A DNA stretch of 64,000 nt, from assembly GCA_963853835.1 (NCBI GenBank), contig OY970823.1, positions 65,729,845 through 65,793,844 on the forward strand, written 5' to 3'. Numbering within the stretch: the stretch's first letter is position 1; each line of letters opens with the position of its first letter. The stretch is from Calendula officinalis. Its lineage: Eukaryota > Streptophyta > Magnoliopsida > Asterales > Asteraceae. Under the pieces are notes generated by a model. That model worked only from the letters and a program-made list of their open reading frames with translations, was not told the origin of the DNA and ran no database searches. Position numbers and translations under genes: made by a program. Shown in pieces: positions 57,924-64,000 of the stretch.

Positions 57924-58669
57924 ATGGATTCCGCCGGAGCTTCATCGCCGTTTGAATCGTTCAAATCGATGAAAATTCTTCGATCTTCAGTCAACAAACT
58001 ACATTCCTCCGACGTAGAACTTGAAGCACTGGAGCATAGTCCATGGAGCTCCAAAACACCTGAAAAGCCCACACAACCGCCGCGAAGACCTCTTACCCGC
58101 CGACAATCACTCTGGTGTGTGAGCCAAGTCAGGGAAGCAGCGAAACAACTTCGGAAATCAGATCTGAAACCTGCGGTATCGTCAGATCCGGTAACGTCCG
58201 CCGGTGCTTCAACCGAAACCCTAACCTCGAAATCAAACACCTCAAAACCACTTCCTGAAAAGTACGTCTCATTTTCCCCTTAATTTGATATTGTTCTTCA
58301 TTGAAGTTAATTTCTGCATTTGAGATGAAGCGTTTGATTATACTAATGATGATGATAAATTTGTGTTTAGGTGTGAAGTATTGTATAAATTCTTCAATAG
58401 CTTGCAATCTGCTATTAGGCTTCTTCGATTGAAAGGAAATAAGTCCACATTTACAAATATCAGCCGACAGGTTCAGATCTTAACAGATAGGTATAACCTA
58501 TACCAAATAGTTTGTTCAGAAACTTTGTAATAAATTAATATTTGATTAATACTAATTTGATTTTGGCAACATCTGATTCTATAGGAGGTTTTCTCATAGT
58601 CATTTAGCTCAAATCAAATTTATTTTGCCTGAGGCTATTGAGCTAAAGAAGATTCTTGTCGGCGGCTAA
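57924..58669 (+). CDS. CDT1: C-terminally truncated CDT1-like protein
   Basis: Three exons, 57924-58261, 58371-58490 and 58585-58669, give 180 residues with GT-AG borders. CDT1 loads the MCM helicase at replication origins and is restrained by geminin-type inhibitors. The N-terminal part has a disordered region with SKTPEKPTQPPRRPLTRRQS and VREAAKQLRKS, like plant CDT1. It is followed by the first half of the CDT1 fold: LPEKCEVLYKFFNSL, IRLLRLKGNKSTFTNIS, ILTDRRFSHSHLAQIKF and ILPEAIELKKIL. Then comes GG and a stop where plant CDT1 continues for several hundred residues including the MCM-binding winged helix. Nothing more of CDT1 is found downstream. It is a truncated gene, perhaps a pseudogene or a short regulatory form; the reading frame itself is undamaged. 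Confidence 0.85.
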
Positions 58670-59110
58670 GAAAACTTGCAATTATTTATCTATAATATAA
58701 ATTTTAAAACATGTCCGTCCAATCGGGCGGGTTATGAAGTATTCTTGGTAAATGCTTAATATAATTTACGGTAATGAATAAAATTTTTTTGTTTCAATAG
58801 CATTTACAATAAGTATTTCCTTCTGTTTAATTGACATAACTATACATAGAAATGGACTTGTACATAATGGGAGTATACTATAATATACATGGATTTGGGC
58901 TATCATGAACAATAAATGAAATACATAGATGGTTCTAAAAAAAGTCCGTTTTGACTTCCGGCTTGCAAAGAAAACCTCATCGCAATCCCGGGTCCTAAGG
59001 TTTGGAGTAATTTTTGCGTATGTTGAGTTTTAACTTGGTTTATGTTATTAGTAATAACTTATGTTTTTTATGCTTATTAAAGCAATTGAACTAGATGAGT
59101 TAAATATATA
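58670..59110. other. Flank after the truncated CDT1
   Basis: A hairpin-like GTCCGTCCAATCGGGCGGGTT lies at 58712-58732, similar in style to the Helitron hairpins elsewhere, but without a CTRR end. Otherwise AT-rich with nothing recognised. Confidence 0.4.
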
Positions 59111-59742
59111 ACCTTCGTGTCATGTGATACATTTTTCATTTATGGGTGTTTCAAAATAAGTGATCCACTTTAAAATTTACCTTATTTGATAAAGAAAAGT
59201 AGAACTAATCATCAACTAATTATCTATTTTAATACTTCATCCGTTTCAAAATAAGCGATACATTTTTTTTTATTTTAAGTTGTTTCAAAATAAGTAATAT
59301 ACCTTGAAACTTTGCCTTATTTGGCAAGAAGTAGTGAGACTCACACCACTAACTATCTCATATAATAAAGTGAAATGACATGTTTACCCTTATTTTTACT
59401 TTTAAACATCATTAGATTTACTATAATCAAAATATGTGGGATCCATCACCTACTAAGTACTAACTATCCAAAGTAATTTCATTAACTTTCATTATCTTAT
59501 TTTGTCTCAAAAATCATGTACCTAGAAGTGTATAACTTATTTTGAAATGGATGAAGTATAACAAAATGATCTTTTTATCCTTACTTTTATATTTAAACAT
59601 CATTAATGACACTTTATTCAAATGGAATGAGACATATTATCCACTACTGTCCAGTTTTAATTTATCTTAACTCTTACTTTAATGTTTTGTCTCAAAAATG
59701 ATGAAACTTCAAATGTATCAATTATTGTGATGCATAGGTAGT
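59111..59742. mobile_element. Stowaway-type MITE split by a second copy
   Basis: The outer element is in two parts. 59111-59232 has TGATACATTTTTCATTTATG, AAAATAAGTGATCCACTTT and TTACCTTATTTGATAA. 59559-59742 has TTTATCCTTACTTTTATATT, AACATCATTAATG and GTCTCAAAAATGATGAAAC. The two parts join at a TA exactly where the family consensus runs TTTAATAAAATAAAATAACTC. The ends are diverged, so it is older than the copy inside it. Confidence 0.75.
59235..59556. mobile_element. Stowaway-type MITE nested in a relative
   Basis: Ends CTTCATCCGTTTCAAAATAAG and CTTATTTTGAAATGGATGAAG (inverted match) with TA at 59233-59234 and 59557-59558. Same family as the copies at 26042 and 31477. Confidence 0.9.
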
Positions 59743-61168
59743 ATATAGTTAATTAGTTACTATATAAGATTAGTTGGTCATGGCGAATATGATTTTTTTT
59801 TTTATGAATTATACTAGAAATTTATAATTATGTGTTTTTCATCTTTGTTTGCATAATTGTATAATGATTTTTGTTAATACGTGTGCCCGATGGACATACA
59901 ATAATTAACATTTACTAAATCAAAATTTCCTTAATTAGAGTAAAATGATATTAATGAGTCATTAATGTTTTATGTTATACTGAATTTAGCCTTGTCATAT
60001 TTTAAAATTAAGTTTTTTGATTTATTAAATGTATGGACATAAAAGACAATTAACATTTACTATGATATGATCATGGGACACATATTAGAAAATCGATGTA
60101 TACAATTATCATCTTATATCATGCCTTATGAAACATGGTAACTTCTAAGAATTGAGGCTTGAGTCACATTATTTAGACCAGTAGTACTAACAAAGTTCTC
60201 TTTTTTGGAATCCATCTAGGTCTTTTTTTTTTTAATAATTATAATCTTTTTAGGATCACTGAAAATTGTCATATTTCGAATCCTATAGTTAATTAAATAT
60301 AATGTTAAAATTACCAGCAACGTAAAATAAAAAAAATTAATGCTTTAACTTTCGGATGTAATCGGGGCCTCTAAGAAAAGATAGTTGGACCTAAAAGTAA
60401 ATTGATAACCTCAATTCACAGGTTATACTGTTGTGTTGGGAGGAAACTTGTAGGGCAAAATTCTGCAATAATTAATTAAAACTTTAGACCAAAGTTTAAC
60501 AATTAATTAATCAAACTTTATTTATGCTTGCATGTTTTGTGCTTTAGCTAAATCTTTTTCATAATTTAGTAGATAGCCTTCTTTTGACCAATTAATCAAG
60601 CAGAGACACATTTTTTTTTAATTTTTATCAGCAAGTCAATATTTGTAAGATTTCAACCATAGAAAGGCTCCATTAATCATAATCTCAAAGTTCAATTTTA
60701 TACTACTAAATATGTTTAACACTCAATTAAACCTAGGTCATAGTCTCATAGATTAAGGTATACTAGCATTGTTAATTAATCGGGGTTTTGTAATGTATAT
60801 GCTTAAGAGAGAATGCATCATGGTGCATTTAATGAGATTAACATTTCCACTTAAACAAAAAATTATATTTAATTTATCTTTGAAAATAGTAGAAATTGAA
60901 GTTTATTAATATTACTTGATACTTATTTAGGAAATAATTACTTTATTAAATGCAACCTAATGTAATTAGGAGTACAAGTAATTGCTTAAATATTTCATAT
61001 GTGAAGACGCATTATTGTTGTAATGATTTATGAAAAATTGTGTTATTTCTAATTAAATATTTCCATTTCATTTGATTAAACACTCGTAACTGAATAAGTA
61101 ATACCGCAAATAATTAGAAAGATTTATTAATTGTCACTACTTGCCGGTTGCAGGAAATAATATGTCCG
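59743..61168. other. Intergenic
   Basis: AT-rich sequence with no open frame, repeat or RNA gene that I can recognise. Confidence 0.45.
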
Positions 61169-61248
61169 GCCCACTCGGGTTCTCAATAGGCATATGAGCC
61201 CAATATAACTCCACAATAAAGCCCAAACGTTAGACCCAATAAGCCCAC
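61169..61248 (+). promoter_or_regulatory. Site II-like promoter elements
   Basis: GGCCCA (61169), GAGCCCAA (61196), AAGCCCAA (61219) and AAGCCCAC (61241) are reverse TGGGCY motifs. Clusters of these are common in plant promoters of mitochondrial, ribosomal and cell-growth genes. They lie just upstream of a probable 5' UTR exon that ends at the donor after 61392. Confidence 0.55.
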
Positions 61249-62224
61249 TTTATAATCTACTAAGTTGTAGCACCAGAAACTTCAGGAACATTACTCCCGT
61301 GATATCCAAAAACACCACTCATCCCTCAATCTCCTAGCATTTCAGGTACTCCACCGTTTCCGTTCAAACTACCGGCGACCGATCGATCACAGGTCAACAA
61401 TTTTAATCTTTTCTGTATTTCTGATCAAGGTTGAATTATGCGGTGTTTGGAATTTTGATCCACAAGTGAATAGTTAATTAAGTTATTATACTCATAAATT
61501 CAGTGTACGTTTGACCTATGCATAATTTTTTCTGATTTATTTAGTAGGTGAAAGAATCCGAGGAAATTAACCTTTTCCTGCTTTGATTTGTAGTGATCCG
61601 TGTGTTCAATGTATACGATATCATTACAAAAATTATCTACGACATAAATAGATGTAGTGACCTGATCAGATATACAGCTATTGTTCATTGCTCTTAAATA
61701 ATGTTGGTTAACTGAAGTTTTGGTTTAATTTCCCCTCATAATATCTCGTGAAATGACGCCTCATGCTGGTTTGAACGCGAGACTCGGTCCATAACTAATT
61801 ATGGTTTATTTGTGGCCTAAAATATGATATTGTTTCTTACTAAATTTTTCTATTTATCTTCCTACTCATTTGATTAATATAAGTATCCAAATCAAATGAC
61901 AAGATTAGGGGGAATTAGTGGATTGTAAATTATTTTATGGGTTGGAGAATGAAATAAGAGGATTTAGTACGAATTAATTTAATTTTTCTTGTAAGACATA
62001 CTCATATGTGGTCGTGTAATTAATATGCATATTGTTGAGTTTTTTTATTGGATCATTTACTTATTATCTATACCCTTAATTATGAATATAGCTAGAAAGC
62101 TAAAAATTGTCGCATTTGAGTTAAAAACATGTGATTTCTTGGTTAAATATCTTGTTTTTTAACACGATGAAAACTAATAGCTCGATACAGATTTCTTCAA
62201 AGAACAAGGAAAACAACAACCCAT

Positions 62225-62556
62225 ATGCGTGGAATAGCTGCAATATTATCGCGCACAAAGAATCAATTCAATAGCATTCATCCCGTAAAACCATCATGGG
62301 GTAATAATAATCATATATAATACCATTTTTTTTAAAAAGTTTAATGTTGTTTGTCTAACCCTTTTCTTATAAAGCAGTTGCGACCGTGACACCGAAGAAG
62401 GTAAATAATGATGATTTTGAGAAGAACGGACATATGAGAAAACAGGAGGTTGATCCAGTTGTCACTTTTAGCAAGCCGCCACCTGTTCCACCGGTTCTTG
62501 GACCGCTTGTTGTTCTGTCACTATGGGAAACATGGTCAACCCGGGATGATAAGTGA
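62225..62556 (+). CDS. Small plant protein, probably mitochondrial
   Basis: Two coding exons, 62225-62300 and 62378-62556, join in frame (Trp-Val across the splice) to 84 residues. The start MRGIAAILSRTKNQFNS is basic and amphipathic, like a mitochondrial presequence. The C-terminal half has the Pro-rich, hydrophobic TFSKPPPVPPVLGPLVVLSL followed by WETWSTRDDK and the stop. I have seen small plant proteins ending in a similar PPxxPPVxGPLVxLSLxE block but know no function for them. A leader intron is likely (donor after 61392, acceptor before 62191). The site II-like motifs upstream fit a nuclear gene for an organelle protein. The plus-strand frame is too short to stand out without splicing. 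Confidence 0.75.
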
Positions 62557-63269
62557 AAAAGGTTCGGTTTTTTAGCCTGTTTTTGTACAAGGAACAATGT
62601 TTTCGTTTTCTTTAATTGAGTTTTAGAAATCATAAGCAGACACTAGAACTCTAATGTAAATATGTACTGATATGGAACTTTGATGTTTTGACCTTTAATA
62701 CAATAAACGGAGTGTATGTTCAATTGCAGACCTTTAACTTCAATTTAAATGTTCAATTTAAGAATTTCTTCAAATTTTAAGAGATGAAAACAATACATTC
62801 CAAGTCCAAACTAGGGGGCGACAATTCCTACGTGAATCTTACCCGTCACTAAAATAAACAGATATATTGATAAGGTTAATAATTTGGTTGGTATTGAGCA
62901 AGCTTCTCAACCTATTTTGAAATACAGTAAAAAGTTAGAATTATTAACTACACATGTAACTTCATTTTAATTTCAATTATTTTATAGATATTTATTTTTT
63001 CATGCTAATATTTGTCATGTCATTCAAGTATATTATGTCTTGTGTTTATCACTTAATATCATTATACATGCACCTTTAAAATAAGCTGACTCTCATCTTC
63101 GGATGTATATAAGAATATCGTATGTCTTCTTTTTTCTAATTGGTATCTCAAAACGGTTCGATATGACTAAAATGTTTAAATAATACTTCTTAATTGGTAT
63201 CTCAAAACGGTTCGATACGACTAAAATGTTTATATAATATTACTTGACTTATAAACACATTTAATATTA
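62557..63269. other. 3' flank and intergenic
   Basis: The 3' UTR of the small gene, then AT-rich DNA. It holds a 54-bp tandem duplication at 63137-63238 and nothing else recognisable. Confidence 0.45.
63137..63238. repeat. 2 x 54-bp tandem duplication
   Basis: TAATTGGTATCTCAAAACGG opens both copies (63137 and 63191), which share the ACTAAAATGTTTA part. Confidence 0.85.
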
Positions 63270-63559
63270 CTTTCTTCGTCCCAAAAAAAATTGCATTTCT
63301 CTTGAGCATAATTACACATAAGGTAGGTAGTGGTGGTGTTTTTGCTAATATTTTTAATTTAAAATATAAGGTTAGTTTGAAGAGAAATGTGTTTTTAGAA
63401 GATAGTTATTATTTTATTAAATGAACCCTTTAATTATAAGCAGTGAGAATTTCTTTGTGCAACAAATTTTTTTGAAAAAATGATAACTTTTTTGTGAGAA
63501 TTTCTTTGTGCAACAAATTTTTTTAAGAAAATGATAACTTTTTTGTGAGATGGAGGGAG
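63270..63559. mobile_element. Stowaway-type MITE with internal duplication
   Basis: Left end CTTTCTTCGTCCCAAAAAAA, right end GAGATGGAGGGAG, TA flanks at 63268-63269 and 63560-63561. It resembles the 35136 family. The right part holds two 51-bp units (63443-63493 and 63494-63544) starting GTGAGAATTTCTTTGTGCAA. Confidence 0.75.
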
Positions 63560-63561
63560 TA

Positions 63562-64000
63562 TATTTGAATAAGCTTTATGACAGATTTATAAAATGGGGC
63601 AACTTATGATTAAGATGGATATATAAACCCGATAAAACTAACCCGGTTACGGTTCGAACCGGTAGGCCTGGTACTTTGTGAAATATTGTTGTAGTGTGTA
63701 GGGGTCAGCTTAGGATTAAGTGACACTTGTAGTGTGGCACTGTGGTGTGTGTAGGGGCCGACCCATCAACTTTGTTGTATACCGTTAACCTTCGAAAAGG
63801 TTTGGAGATGTAGAACAGAAGTTAAGAATCTGCACTTGGTTGGTGAATTGTTTTTAAAAATACTATCAATATAATAAAAACAGTAAATATTTTAAATGGG
63901 TCATAAATGATCGACCAATGGAAGTTACCGTTTGAGGGCAAAATAATACTATAATAAGAGTAGAAGTTTAACATGTCAAATATGAGAGCTTTGTATTTTA
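63562..64000. other. Intergenic
   Basis: No gene seen. 63641-63663 has a palindromic CCGGTTACGGTTCGAACCGG. It contains a B-box-like GGTTCGAACC but no tRNA cloverleaf around it. GTAGTGTGTAGGGG / GTGGTGTGTGTAGGGG is a small local duplication (63691-63757). Confidence 0.45.

Noticed and set aside
57848..58240. 130-codon minus-strand frame over CDT1 exon 1
   Set aside because: Shadow of the exon; the plus-strand frame has family motifs and splice sites.
58712..58732. Helitron 3' end after the CDT1 fragment
   Set aside because: A hairpin is there but no CTRR end follows at the right distance on either strand.
63641..63663. tRNA gene because of GGTTCGAACC
   Set aside because: The sequence is a palindrome and no acceptor stem, A-box or anticodon arm fits around it.
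1..64000. CRISPR arrays, operons, ribosome binding sites, prophage
   Set aside because: The window is plant nuclear DNA with introns; the direct repeats are tandem duplications and microsatellites without regular spacers.

Overview
This is a stretch of plant nuclear genome. The genes have GT-AG introns, TATA boxes and chloroplast or mitochondrial targeting sequences. The intergenic DNA is AT-rich and full of plant transposons. A core eudicot is certain and Asteraceae is likely, because the long extra ORF in the Copia element (7927-11544) belongs to a retrotransposon-linked protein family that I know mainly from daisy-family genomes. The species cannot be fixed from the sequence alone.

Layout. 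1-7.4 kb is repeat-rich: an LTR-like repeat with a (TA)30 tract, a 1.6-kb Mutator-like element inserted in that tract, and a decayed HAK/KUP potassium-transporter fragment. 7.39-17.19 kb is one structurally complete Ty1/Copia retrotransposon on the minus strand, with ~505-bp LTRs, a CAAGT target-site duplication, an initiator-Met PBS and a PPT. Its gag, protease and integrase are recognisable. Its reverse transcriptase/RNase H is missing, and the space up to the 3' LTR is filled by a ~1205-codon accessory reading frame broken only by two TAG codons and preceded by a promoter-like leader. 17.3-19.15 kb is an old hAT-like element carrying a MITE and a SINE.

The genic part follows: a dirigent protein (21.1 kb), a GH5 glycosidase with a ricin-B-like C-terminus (27.2-30.1 kb), a LEA-2/NHL membrane protein (32.5-33.1 kb, minus), a PP1 catalytic subunit (36.0-37.4 kb), a WDR7-like WD40 protein (39.8-44.9 kb), the MEP-pathway enzyme IspF (47.1-48.3 kb), an MDHAR pseudogene (48.4-49.1 kb, minus), a SPIRAL1-like microtubule protein (52.4-52.9 kb, minus), a truncated CDT1 gene (57.9-58.7 kb) and a small probably mitochondrial protein (62.2-62.6 kb). 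Between them lie Stowaway-type MITEs (one inserted into another), SINEs, LINE 3' ends, Helitron ends and a second, degraded relative of the big Copia element (54.6-56 kb).

The host genes are not an operon or a pathway cluster; they are independent single-copy plant genes. The most unusual object is the RT-less Copia element with its large accessory ORF and apparent private promoter.
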